A stretch of 20,521 nt of DNA. Origin: Planctomycetota bacterium. GTDB taxonomy: Bacteria; Planctomycetota; PUPC01; DSUN01. The notes beneath the pieces were generated by a model. That model did not search any database. It was not told where the DNA came from and saw nothing but the letters and a program-made list of their open reading frames with translations. Made by a program: the position numbers and the translations under genes. The DNA is taken from contig VGYW01000109.1 in NCBI GenBank assembly GCA_016872875.1, forward strand, positions 1-20,521. Direction: 5' to 3'. Below, one piece after another: positions 6,779 through 14,661 of this stretch (position 1 is the first letter of the stretch; every line of letters begins with the position of its first letter).

Positions 6779-8698
6779 ATGCTCACGCCCCGCGACGGCG
6801 AGCTCATTGCACGCTACCTGGACGGCTTGGCTTCTGAGGCCGAGACAGCGGAGCTCGCGGGCCGCATCCAGGCCGACCGCGAGTGCGGGGCGGCCTTCGC
6901 CCGCGCCTGCCGCCTCGACGCCGCCCTCGGCGACCACTTCCGCCAGGAGAAGGGCGCGGGAGACGTGCGGGCAATCGTGGCGCGCATCAACGCCGCGCGC
7001 AGGACCCGCCGGCTGATCCTCGTGGCCGTGGCCGCCGTCGCCTTGCTGGCCGCCGTTGGCCTCTGGCTGGCGCCAGGCCCGGCCCCAATCGAGGTGGTGA
7101 CTGGGAAGGTCAGCGCTGATGGAGCCGAGGTGACACGCATCGCTTACGGCACGAGGTTCACCGTGCCTGCCAAGTGGGGGACGCGGCTGTTCCTTGGCGA
7201 CGGCTCGCGCGCCCAGCTCGACCCCGACACTGCCGCCGCCATCCACGGGCCGAGCGGCGACCTCCGCCAAGCCGTCGAGCTCTTCGCCGGCGGCGGCGAC
7301 TTCCGAGTGACCAAGAACAAAGGGCGGTTCGAAGTCCGAACCCCCGTCGGGCGAGTTACCGTGTTGGGGACGGAGTTCTCCGTCAGGCTCCTCCCCAGGA
7401 AGCACCGTGACGGGAAAGGAGAAGGGGGTATGAAGGCCAGGGGCGTGCTCCTTGCAGTCGGCGTCCTCGCGGGCGCCGTCCAGGTACAGGTCGGCGAGAG
7501 GGCCGTCGTCCTCGGAGTCGGCCAGTCGCAGGTCTTCGCGGGCGAGGAGGAACGCGCGCCGCGAACGGCCCGCATCGGCGGCGAACTCTCCAACGTCGGC
7601 ACAGACTCCATCACCATCGTCCAGCGGGGCGACCGCGGCGAGAGCACCAAGACCCTCACCGTGGACGCCCAGACGAAGGTCGTCATCGAATCTGACGACA
7701 TGGAGCAGATCACGGGCGAAGGCGGCACCCCAACCTACAGGGTGAAGCTGGTGGATGGGACGCTCGCCAACCTCAAGGCCGGCCGCCGCGTCACCGTCAC
7801 CTGCACCGAGGACGGGAAGGCCACGCTCATCGTCCTCAATCGCACAGCTTCCCGCCGCGAGGGTGGCGAGGGCGAGCCCCGCGTGAAGGTCGAGAAGCCG
7901 CGCCGCGAGGGCGGCGAGAGCGAGGGCAGGCCCAGAGTCGAGAAGCCGCGCCGCGAAGGCGGCGACACGGAAGGTGAGCCGCGCCGCGAGAAGCCCCGCA
8001 CTGAGGGCGGCGACCGCGAGGGCGAGCCACGGCGCGAGAAGGCGCGCACTGAGGGCGGTGAGGGCGAGGGCAAGCCCCGACGCGAAAAGGTCCGCACCGA
8101 GGGCGGCGATGGCGAAGGCGAGAAGCCGCGCCCTGAGGCCGGCGCGGGCGACGCCGAGGGCGAGAAGCCGCGTCCCGACGCTGGCGAGGGCGACCGCGAA
8201 GGCGAGGGCAGGCCCCGCGTCGAGAAGCCCCGCACTGAGGGCGGCGACCGCGAGGGCGAGGCCCGCGTCAAAGTCGAGAAGCCGCGCACCGAAGGCGGCG
8301 AGGGCGAGCGAGCCCCGAAGCCCAAGATCACCACAGGCATCCTCGCCGGCGTCAAGGCAGACTCCATCACCGTCGCAATCGGCGGCGAGAAAGGCGGCGG
8401 GCAGACGCTGACGTTCACCGTGGACGCCGCCACAAAGGTCGGGATCGAGGGCGAGCGGACCGAGGGCGGCCGCGAAGGAGCCGACCCCGTCAAGCGTCCT
8501 GTGCTTCTCACAGGCACCCTCGACGACCTGAGGGCCGGGCAGCGCGTCAGCGTCCAGGCCACGCCCGAGGGCAAGGCCACGAGGATCTTCATCTATCGCT
8601 CGCAGACGCGCGAGGGCGAAGGAGGCGAGCGCCGGCGCCCACGCGGGCCCGAGGGCGGCGTCGAAGGCAGGCCGCGCGGCGAACGCGGCGAGTTCTAG
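6779..8698 (+). CDS. FecR-like anti-sigma membrane protein with duplicated C-terminal beta domains
   Basis: The 639-residue product starts at an ATG directly after the sigma gene stop, with GGGGAGGG 8 nt upstream. Residues 1-75 form a short cytoplasmic helical region suited to binding the sigma factor. Residues about 78-98 (LILVAVAAVALLAAVGLWLA) are a single membrane segment, and about 104-260 are a FecR-like beta domain (VVTGKV..., GRFEVRTPVGRVTVLGTEFSV). An unusual insertion follows GTEFSVRL. Residues about 264-356 and 515-612 are two related copies of a small beta domain resembling DUF5666: GELSNVGTDSITI / TGILAGVKADSITV, TLTVDAQTKV / TFTVDAATKV, TLANLKAGRRVTV / TLDDLRAGQRVSV. They are joined by a charged Glu/Gly/Arg/Lys/Pro repeat at about 361-510. 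The signal it senses is unknown. The C-terminus ends in another Arg/Gly/Glu-rich tail. Confidence 0.85.
   Translation: MLTPRDGELIARYLDGLASEAETAELAGRIQADRECGAAFARACRLDAALGDHFRQEKGAGDVRAIVARINAARRTRRLILVAVAAVALLAAVGLWLAPGPAPIEVVTGKVSADGAEVTRIAYGTRFTVPAKWGTRLFLGDGSRAQLDPDTAAAIHGPSGDLRQAVELFAGGGDFRVTKNKGRFEVRTPVGRVTVLGTEFSVRLLPRKHRDGKGEGGMKARGVLLAVGVLAGAVQVQVGERAVVLGVGQSQVFAGEEERAPRTARIGGELSNVGTDSITIVQRGDRGESTKTLTVDAQTKVVIESDDMEQITGEGGTPTYRVKLVDGTLANLKAGRRVTVTCTEDGKATLIVLNRTASRREGGEGEPRVKVEKPRREGGESEGRPRVEKPRREGGDTEGEPRREKPRTEGGDREGEPRREKARTEGGEGEGKPRREKVRTEGGDGEGEKPRPEAGAGDAEGEKPRPDAGEGDREGEGRPRVEKPRTEGGDREGEARVKVEKPRTEGGEGERAPKPKITTGILAGVKADSITVAIGGEKGGGQTLTFTVDAATKVGIEGERTEGGREGADPVKRPVLLTGTLDDLRAGQRVSVQATPEGKATRIFIYRSQTREGEGGERRRPRGPEGGVEGRPRGERGEF
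7861..8310 (+). repeat. Degenerate coding repeat encoding an EKPR / EGG-rich linker
   Basis: About 450 nt inside the FecR-like gene consist of degenerate units encoding variants of EKPRREGGDxEGEPRR, with roughly ten occurrences of the core EK(P/A/V)R. The recurring DNA core is close to GAGAAGCCGCGC followed by GAGGGCGGCGA. Unit length varies, so this is a drifting tandem array and not a clean minisatellite. It is in frame throughout and separates the two related beta domains. Confidence 0.8.
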
Positions 8699-8732
8699 CC
8701 CGTTGCCCGTCCACACCTACGTGACCGACCCG

Positions 8733-8760
8733 CGAGCGGGGCGCCTCCTGGCCCCGCTCG
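8733..8760. terminator. GC-rich hairpin between the FecR-like and beta-helix genes
   Basis: CGAGCGGGGC (8733-8742), loop GCCTCCTG, then GCCCCGCTCG (8751-8760): a perfect 10-bp stem. It follows the anti-sigma stop by 34 nt and precedes the beta-helix ATG by 21 nt. There is no U-tract on either side, so it is a weak intrinsic terminator candidate or an mRNA structure near the next ribosome site. A related hairpin lies after the beta-helix gene at 11541-11564. Confidence 0.5.
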
Positions 8761-8781
8761 TGCGACCCCTCTTGAGGAGGA

Positions 8782-11514
8782 ATGACGACGGAGAGAGTCT
8801 TGACATTGGTTCTAGCGGTGGTGGTCTTTCCAATGCTCTTGGGCGACGACTGTGCAGCGGAAACGCCCAAGGGACTGACGGCCCGCACTCACTACGTGGC
8901 AAAGGATGGCGCTGACACCAACCCAGGCACAGAGGCGAAGCCCTGGCTGACCCTCAACCACGGCGTCAAGCAACTCAAGCCCGGCGACACGCTCTACATC
9001 CGCGGCGGCGACTACGCCGAATACCCCAAGGACGCCATCCCCTCGGGCGAGCCCGAGGCCCGCGTCACCGTGTCGAACTATAAGGATGAGGTTGTTACCA
9101 TCCGGCCCGCCCCGGACTCGGGTACGAGTCAGGACAGCGTCATCAGCATCAAGGGGAAATGCTACATCACGCTGCGGGGGCTGAACCTGGACGGGCACAA
9201 CGGCGCCGCCAAGATCCACCAGCACACGCTGGTGATCTGGGGCAGCGACCCGGTGCCGCACCATATCCGCGTCGAGAACTGCACCATGACGAACGGCCGC
9301 TGTTCCGGCGTCCTGTCGTCGGGCAATCAGTGCGAGTTCGTCAACCTCGATGTCCACCATAACGGCACGACCGGGCTGCACCACGGCATCTACACGGGCA
9401 TGGACAACAACCTCATCGAGGGCTGCGAGTTCTCCTACAACAAGGGGTTCGGCATCCACATCTACGCAACGTCCCCCAAGCGCGCCGACAACAACATCAT
9501 CCGCAACAATTACTCGCACCACAACGGCCTCGCGGGGGCGATCATCGGCACCGGCAACCGCAACGTGGCCTACAACAACGTCTTTGCCGACAATCCCATC
9601 GGCTCCTGGGTCCGCGGCGCCGGCACCAAGTTCTTCAACAACACCCTCCACAACAATAAGTTGGGGCTCGACGTCCAGTACACCAAGAACGCCGAGATCA
9701 AGCACAACATCATCGTCGGCGGCAGCAGCGGCCTCGATGCTTTTGTCGAGAAGAAACCCGAAGCGCGCGCCGAGAAACCCGTGCGAGGCGGGCGGACCGG
9801 CGGCAGGATGGACAGCCGGGGTGCCGCCGCGGCCGCCACGAACACCGACCTGGTGGTCGCCAGCAATTTCACCGAGGGCGATCCGCTGTTCGTGGCCCCT
9901 GATAAGGGCGACTTCCGTCTGAAGGACGGCAGCCCCGTTCCGGCCGGTGTGGGCGCCGTGATGGAAGTGGGGAAGGACGGCGTGGCGCGTCCCCGCGCCC
10001 CCGAGTCCTGGGCGCAGCGGCCGGAATTCCAGGTCGGGGCATTCGTACCAAACGACCCGACTGAAGTAGAACAGCCGCTGCCGCCGCGCGATCCGATCAC
10101 CTACTTCGTCGCGCCCAACGGAAAAGACGACAATCCCGGAACCGAAGACCGCCCCTGGGCGACGCTCAAGAAGGCGGCCGACTCCGTCGAGCGCGGCGAC
10201 ACCGTCCGTATCAAGGCCGGCGTGTATACCAAGACTGCCCCCAGCCAGTCGGCCTTCACCTTCACCAAGGCCGGCACCAAGGACGCCCCCATCACCTACA
10301 AGGCATACGGCGACGGCGAGGTGGTGCTGACGGCCGGCGAGGCCGTCCCTCCCGCGAGCTTCAAGCACGTCAAGGGCGCAATCTACTCCATGCCCTACGA
10401 CCCGAAGGCCGGCGTCCTGAACGTTTTCTGCAACGGACTGCCGTTGGTCGGCCACGGGCAGAATCACCCTGTGCCGTCGGTCGCCGAGATGTATCCGAAC
10501 TCATTCTACGAGGACAAGGACGCCTCGACCCTGTACGTCTGGCTGGCCGACGGCTCCGATCCCAGGAACTCCGACATGCGGACCGCGTCGCTGAACGTCA
10601 TCGGACTGATCTCCTGCCACCACACCATCTTCGACGGCCTGACGCTCCAGTACGGTTTTCGCGGGTTTCACTTGCATCGCTCGACCCACGATGTCACCAT
10701 CCGCAATTGTGTCATCCGCTCGATCGCCAGCCAGGGCATCATTCCCATACCCGAGAACTGCGTGATCGAAGGCAACACATTCCAGAAGATCGGCTCGACC
10801 AAGTTCAACCACGCCATGTATGGGAGCCTGCCGGGAGTGGTCGTGCGCCACAACGTGTTCGAGGAGATCAGCGGGGCGGCCGTCCACCAGTACGCCGGCG
10901 GCGGCAACGTCGGCAAGGACGGCTTCCGCATCTACAGCAACGTCTTCCGCAAGCCCGTCCAGTTCTGGGACAACACGCCGCGAAAGAGATACGAAAGCAC
11001 CGTGATCCTCTGGGCCCGCGACGAGAACTGGGTGTACAACAACGTGTTCTACGGCGACGGGAAGAAACCGGCCATCAGCACGACCCAGTCGGCCAACCTC
11101 ATCTTCCACAACACGCTCGTCGGCTGCCCGGTCGCCGTCGGCTTCGGCCCGCAGAGCAAGGACAACGACGTTCGCAACAACATCTTCGTGGACTCCGAGC
11201 GGGCGTTCATCAACTGGCCCGCGGAAGCGATGCCACAGAAGGCGCTGGACTACAACATCTACTGGAGCACGGGCGGGCCGCCGAAGTGGCAGCACGCCGG
11301 CAGAGACTACGCCACGTTCGCGGAGTATCAGAAGGCTGCCGGCGAGGCCCATTCGAGATACATTGATCCGGGCCTCACGGGTCCCGCCGACGCACGCCTG
11401 AAGGCCGGCAGCCCGGCCATAGACGCGGGCGCCCCGGTACAGGTGGATCGGGACTTCGACGGCCAGGCAAGACCGCGCGGCAGCGCGGTTGACATTGGGG
11501 CGTTTGAACGATAG
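8782..11514 (+). CDS. Secreted tandem right-handed parallel beta-helix protein
   Basis: The 910-residue protein has a signal peptide (LTLVLAVVVFPMLLG, probably cleaved near residue 26) and two homologous halves. Each begins with a DUF1565/pectate-lyase-like entry motif: THYVAKDGADTNPGTEAKPW at about 36 and ITYFVAPNGKDDNPGTEDRP at about 440. Each continues with a GDT(L/V)xI(R/K)xGxY segment and many Asn/His-rich coils such as NNIIRNNYSHHNG, VAYNNVFADNPIG and NLIFHNTLVG, the hallmark of right-handed beta-helices. Each half ends in a closing motif (DFRLKDGSPVPAGVGA, then ARLKAGSPAIDAGAP ... VDIGAFER). The fold is typical of secreted polysaccharide lyases, hydrolases or adhesins. I cannot assign a substrate. 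The ATG at 8782 has GAGGAGG just upstream. Confidence 0.88.
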   Translation: MTTERVLTLVLAVVVFPMLLGDDCAAETPKGLTARTHYVAKDGADTNPGTEAKPWLTLNHGVKQLKPGDTLYIRGGDYAEYPKDAIPSGEPEARVTVSNYKDEVVTIRPAPDSGTSQDSVISIKGKCYITLRGLNLDGHNGAAKIHQHTLVIWGSDPVPHHIRVENCTMTNGRCSGVLSSGNQCEFVNLDVHHNGTTGLHHGIYTGMDNNLIEGCEFSYNKGFGIHIYATSPKRADNNIIRNNYSHHNGLAGAIIGTGNRNVAYNNVFADNPIGSWVRGAGTKFFNNTLHNNKLGLDVQYTKNAEIKHNIIVGGSSGLDAFVEKKPEARAEKPVRGGRTGGRMDSRGAAAAATNTDLVVASNFTEGDPLFVAPDKGDFRLKDGSPVPAGVGAVMEVGKDGVARPRAPESWAQRPEFQVGAFVPNDPTEVEQPLPPRDPITYFVAPNGKDDNPGTEDRPWATLKKAADSVERGDTVRIKAGVYTKTAPSQSAFTFTKAGTKDAPITYKAYGDGEVVLTAGEAVPPASFKHVKGAIYSMPYDPKAGVLNVFCNGLPLVGHGQNHPVPSVAEMYPNSFYEDKDASTLYVWLADGSDPRNSDMRTASLNVIGLISCHHTIFDGLTLQYGFRGFHLHRSTHDVTIRNCVIRSIASQGIIPIPENCVIEGNTFQKIGSTKFNHAMYGSLPGVVVRHNVFEEISGAAVHQYAGGGNVGKDGFRIYSNVFRKPVQFWDNTPRKRYESTVILWARDENWVYNNVFYGDGKKPAISTTQSANLIFHNTLVGCPVAVGFGPQSKDNDVRNNIFVDSERAFINWPAEAMPQKALDYNIYWSTGGPPKWQHAGRDYATFAEYQKAAGEAHSRYIDPGLTGPADARLKAGSPAIDAGAPVQVDRDFDGQARPRGSAVDIGAFER

Positions 11515-11540
11515 GGCAGACTTGGGCACTGGCTCGCACG

Positions 11541-11564
11541 GCGGGGCCGGCCTCCCGGCCCCGC
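11541..11564. terminator. GC-rich hairpin after the beta-helix gene
   Basis: GCGGGGCCGG (11541-11550), loop CCTC, then CCGGCCCCGC (11555-11564): a perfect 10-bp stem 26 nt after the stop codon. No U-tract follows. Placement suggests transcription termination. Its sequence closely resembles the hairpin at 8733-8760, including the shared GCCTCC loop region and the GGCCCCGCTCG right side. Confidence 0.6.
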
Positions 11565-11604
11565 TCGCGGCATTCCGGCGCCGTATCTCAGCCACATCTC
11601 AATC

Positions 11605-11832
11605 GGGCGTGGTCCGTTTCGGACACCGAAGGCCGCGACACGTCTGCGGGGGAAGGTGCCGGAGCATGTTTGCGGACGTGTACACGTGTGCAAACAGGCT
11701 CTGGCCCCGCATGATCGCACGCCAATGGCCAGTTCTCATGAACTGCCTCTCCGTTGACGTATAGCCCTTTCGCGCCCATGGAATGGCGAGGAGACGCTGG
11801 CGCGGCACTGGTGTCGGAAACGGACCACGCCC
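11605..11832. repeat. Nested inverted-repeat element (MITE-like) in a gene-free gap
   Basis: The interval 11515-11906 has no credible gene. Most of it is a 228-nt element bounded by 23-nt inverted ends, 11605-11627 (GGGCGTGGTCCGTTTCGGAC followed by ACC) and 11810-11832, which match with one mismatch. Weaker similarity extends each arm inward for about 20 nt more, around GCCGCG and GTCT. At the centre-left is an imperfect palindrome (11668-11695), and a smaller one, AGTTCTCATGAACT, is at 11731-11744. Small overlapping open frames here read straight across the symmetric arms and look like shadows. This could be a non-autonomous transposable element, or a structured regulatory leader for the isomerase gene. 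Confidence 0.6.
11668..11695. repeat. 28-nt near-perfect palindrome
   Basis: GTTTGC ... GCAAAC flanks a perfect 12-nt core palindrome ACGTGTACACGT (11676-11687); only two base pairs near the shoulders fail to match. The symmetry about GTGTACAC resembles a dimeric regulator operator, but it also fits the internal structure of the surrounding 228-nt inverted-repeat element. Confidence 0.55.
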
Positions 11833-11906
11833 ATTTGAATTTCCCTTGGCTTTCGGGCATGCTATCTGCCCGTCCCGTCTGCTACACCCTCATCAGGAGA
11901 GCGCGC

Positions 11907-12704
11907 ATGAAGATCGGATTCATCGCCAACAACGACCTCGGCGGGGTTCAGGAGGACGCCCGCTTCGCCGCCGAGAACGCCTTCGAGGGACTCGAGTTCA
12001 ACTACTGGGGCGACTTCAAGGACCTCACGTTCGACACCGTGAGCAAGATGCGGGCGATCCTGGTCGAACACGGCGTGAAGGCATCGGCCCTGGGGCTGTG
12101 GGGCTGGAACCACACCTCGCGCGACGCCGCCGAGCGCGAGACGAGCCTGAAGATGCTCGACCGCGCGATCAACTTCGCCCAGCACCTCGAAGCCAGCATC
12201 CTCATCACCGGCGGCGGCCAGCCGAAGGACGCCTCGCCCGAGGAGTGCGCCGCCGAGTTCGCTCGCGTCTTCCCGCCCTACGTCGAAAAAGCCCGCAAGG
12301 CCGGCCTCCGCATCGCTCTCTACCCCGTCCACGGCAACAGCTTCTTCACCACCATCGCCGACTACGAGCGGGTGTGGAAGCTCGTGCCCGACGTGGGCAT
12401 CAAGCTCGACCCCGCGAACATCATGCACCACGGGGACGACTACCTGCCCATCCTCCGCGACCACGGCCATCGCATCTTCCACATGCACATCAAGGAGCAC
12501 CTGGTGATAGGCGGCAAAGTCGTCTCCCAGCCCGCAGCGGGGATGGGCGACGTCCAGTGGGGCAAGGTCTTCGCCTTCCTCCACGAGCACCACTACGCCG
12601 GCTACCTCTCCATCGAGCCCCACGGCCCCGCCTGGAGCCGTCCGCCCCTGCGCCGCAAGATGCTCCTCCTCTCCCAGCGCTACATCAGCCAGTTCATCAT
12701 CTGA
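11907..12704 (+). CDS. Sugar phosphate isomerase/epimerase (AP-endonuclease-2-like TIM barrel)
   Basis: The 265-residue protein has the xylose isomerase-like TIM barrel (Pfam AP_endonuc_2 type): MKIGFIANN at strand 1, EGLEFNYWG at strand 2, a GGGQP turn at 102-106, KLDPANIMHHG at 167-176, IFHMHIKEH at 190-198 and YLSIEPHG at 233-240. Likely metal ligands are D168, H192/H194 and E237. The glutamate usually found at strand 5 (as in LEnH) appears to be replaced in IALYPVHG at 136-143, with H142 as a possible substitute, a form I associate with an uncharacterised subfamily. The cytosolic product would isomerise or epimerise a sugar or a polyol. I chose the ATG at 11907 because CAGGAGA is 7 nt upstream and the barrel begins exactly there; upstream in-frame sequence crosses the inverted repeat. 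The gene converges with the minus-strand DUF4276 gene with a 9-nt gap. Confidence 0.85.
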   Translation: MKIGFIANNDLGGVQEDARFAAENAFEGLEFNYWGDFKDLTFDTVSKMRAILVEHGVKASALGLWGWNHTSRDAAERETSLKMLDRAINFAQHLEASILITGGGQPKDASPEECAAEFARVFPPYVEKARKAGLRIALYPVHGNSFFTTIADYERVWKLVPDVGIKLDPANIMHHGDDYLPILRDHGHRIFHMHIKEHLVIGGKVVSQPAAGMGDVQWGKVFAFLHEHHYAGYLSIEPHGPAWSRPPLRRKMLLLSQRYISQFII

Positions 12705-12713
12705 GGGAGGACG

Positions 12714-13346
12714 TCACGCGGGCTCGCGCCGCAGGGCCGCCATGGCCAGCAACCCGTCCCTGAACACTTGAAAGCTCCTCGACCGGTTGCGTTGCGGGTC
12801 CATGTGTGCCGACACTGCGCGTGCGACTTCCAGCTTCGGGAGGCCCTCCCGGTAGTACCCCGCTTTCCTCAGGATACGCAGCAGAGCTTCCCACGTCCCG
12901 CTCTTGATTGCGTCGGGGTCACGGAACCGCGCCTTTTCTCCAAGGGACGCCGGCACTCCTGGATAGGCCGTTACGAGGGCTTGCACGTCGCCGAAGTACC
13001 ACGCCTCGATCTCCTCGATGGCGATCCGGTTGAGGACACGGAACTCGCGCTTGCCGGCGGCGACTGCTTTTGTGACGAAGCCGGTGTCACTGGCCACGCG
13101 CTCCATTCTCGCCTTCAGCGCCTCACACCCATCGGGGTCTCGATCCTCGTCAACGAGCACTACAATGAACCAGTCCTCGGGCAGCCATTTCCGGTAGGCC
13201 TTCAGCCTCGCTGGGAGCTTCGCCAGGAGGTCCGCCTTGCCTCGGTGGGGGTGGGTTCTGAACGACACGGCGCCGAGCATCTTTGGGATCAGGTTCCTGA
13301 GGAACGCCTCTGCGGACGGCTCCTCAAGGAGGAACTCGATGTGCAT
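12714..13346 (-). CDS. DUF4276-family protein, probable TOPRIM-like nuclease partner
   Basis: This 210-residue protein matches the DUF4276 pattern. An N-terminal strand with acidic turn (HIEFLLEEPSAEAFLRNLIP, E8/E9/E13) takes the place of the more usual EGpTE. A conserved HRGKADLLAKL follows at 34-44, then the acidic VVLVDEDRD (D66, E67, D68, D70) and the signature IEEIEAWYFGD (E111, E112, E114, W116). A glutamate followed by a DxD motif is the TOPRIM arrangement that binds Mg ions in OLD nucleases and topoisomerases; that link is inference. The start at 13346 has AAGGAG 9 nt upstream, inside the end of the ATPase gene. The pair is 6 nt apart and clearly co-transcribed. Together they look like an OLD nuclease split into two chains. 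No role has been shown for this protein here. Confidence 0.8.
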   Translation of the reverse strand: MHIEFLLEEPSAEAFLRNLIPKMLGAVSFRTHPHRGKADLLAKLPARLKAYRKWLPEDWFIVVLVDEDRDPDGCEALKARMERVASDTGFVTKAVAAGKREFRVLNRIAIEEIEAWYFGDVQALVTAYPGVPASLGEKARFRDPDAIKSGTWEALLRILRKAGYYREGLPKLEVARAVSAHMDPQRNRSRSFQVFRDGLLAMAALRREPA

Positions 13347-13352
13347 GCCAAG

Positions 13353-14615
13353 TCACTCCTTGGGAATCCCGTTCGCTCCGGGCATTGTGCGGTGCGGCCC
13401 ACCTGCATTCGTCAGGGGGTCCCCCACATCAAAGTGGCCCTCCATCCAGAGATTCCCAAGCTTCGCTCCGGCCTCCATGAACTCACGGATGCCTGGCATG
13501 TCGAGCGCCCTCCTGGCCTGGGTGAAGCCTCGATCGTCCCTGTACAGAACCCAGAGCTCTGAAGCCTCCAGGCCATCAATGAAGAACGGCGAATGGGTGG
13601 TCACCATCAATTGCGAGAGCGCCGCCGCCTTCCTGCATTCCTCGGCCAATTCGGGCAGGAGGCGTGGATGCAGGAAGTTCTCTGGCTCCTCAATCCCGAT
13701 GAGTTGCGGGGGTGTTGGATCGTATAGGAGCGTGAGATACGCAAGCATCTTAAGCGTGCCGTCCGATGCGAACTTCGCCAGAATCGGGCGCTCGAACGGC
13801 GCGTCCTTCACTTGAAGCAGCAGCCGGCCGTCTGCCAATAGCTCGGCATCTACCTTCTCGAGACGGGGCACCCGGTCGGAGAGAACCCGGAGAATCGCCG
13901 CGAGCTGGTCGGGGTGTTGCTCCTTCAGATACTGGACGACGTTGGGCAGGTTATCGCCGGTCGAGGAGAGGTGTTCCTGGGGGCCCGCCTCCGGGACCCC
14001 GCGGATGCTCTGAGCACTCAGGTAGGACAAGTGCCAACCCGTGATGAACCGGCGCAACGCCGCAACCCGGGGGTGCTTGGCGAACCGGCCCAGCGTGTTG
14101 ACCGCCAGCAGCTCAGGGGAGTCGAGTTCCTCCGGGTTCCGGCCAGCATCCTCGTCGGGAACTTCCCCCGGCGTGGCGTACCCCTTGCCTCTCGAGAAGT
14201 CGAGGAAGACAAATGGGCGCCCGCTTCCGCTCCTGCGCGTCCATCTGAGCCATTCCCTGGACACTTCAGGGCCCTTCGACCCCTCGTCAATCTCCAAGTG
14301 GTAGGTGAGCAGCGGCGGCTGAGGGGGCATTTCCCGGTACTTGAGCTCAATCACGATTGGGCCGTCCGCACCGCGAGTCCTCAACTCGCGGAAGCGCCCG
14401 CGCTTGTCCCAGGCGCGCCGCAGGCCATCCGAGAAGCACTCTGCAAGGAAAGCGAAGACGTCAAAAACCGTGGACTTGCCGCTCCCATTTGGCCCAACGA
14501 GCACGGTGAGGGGCGCAATCTGCTTCAGCTCCAGGTCGTGCAACGCCCGGTAGTTCCGCACCCGCAGGTACTCGATGCGCGGCACCGACTGCGTGGGTAT
14601 GGCTAAGGGCTCCAT
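13353..14615 (-). CDS. OLD/RecF-like AAA ATPase partnered with DUF4276 protein
   Basis: The 420-residue ATPase begins [20 protein letters not shown], the RecF-type first strands, then Walker [10 protein letters not shown] at 41-49. [14 protein letters not shown] (281-294) fits the ABC-signature region, [13 protein letters not shown] (305-317, E309/E310) is Walker B and [13 protein letters not shown] (338-350, H341) carries the switch histidine. A short C-terminal tail contains [10 protein letters not shown] (386-395). The length is that of stand-alone AAA_21 ATPases, with no fused TOPRIM. The ATG at 14615 is preferred because AAGGAGG lies about 8 nt upstream and a promoter lies at 14662-14691, which would be inside a longer reading frame. 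With the next gene it forms a two-component ATPase/nuclease-like operon, the design seen in several anti-phage systems (for example PARIS, where the partner is DUF4435). Confidence 0.85.
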   Translation of the reverse strand: MEPLAIPTQSVPRIEYLRVRNYRALHDLELKQIAPLTVLVGPNGSGKSTVFDVFAFLAECFSDGLRRAWDKRGRFRELRTRGADGPIVIELKYREMPPQPPLLTYHLEIDEGSKGPEVSREWLRWTRRSGSGRPFVFLDFSRGKGYATPGEVPDEDAGRNPEELDSPELLAVNTLGRFAKHPRVAALRRFITGWHLSYLSAQSIRGVPEAGPQEHLSSTGDNLPNVVQYLKEQHPDQLAAILRVLSDRVPRLEKVDAELLADGRLLLQVKDAPFERPILAKFASDGTLKMLAYLTLLYDPTPPQLIGIEEPENFLHPRLLPELAEECRKAAALSQLMVTTHSPFFIDGLEASELWVLYRDDRGFTQARRALDMPGIREFMEAGAKLGNLWMEGHFDVGDPLTNAGGPHRTMPGANGIPKE

Positions 14616-14661
14616 GCCTGGGCCTCCTTGGCTCGGTCGCTCTGTGGTTCCGGCTGAGAGG

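Noticed and set aside
7861..8310. CRISPR array or noncoding tandem repeat
   Set aside because: Units are degenerate, variable in length, in frame with the FecR-like gene, and have no spacer organisation.
6167..8716. 849-codon minus-strand open frame over the sigma/anti-sigma genes
   Set aside because: Its repeated Ala/Leu pattern mirrors the charged repeat of the plus-strand protein. No start signal or family motif was found.
11588..11860. 90-codon minus-strand open frame in the gene-free gap
   Set aside because: It runs across both arms of the inverted repeat, giving mirrored SVSDT / SVSETDHA wording, and has no plausible ribosome site or domain.
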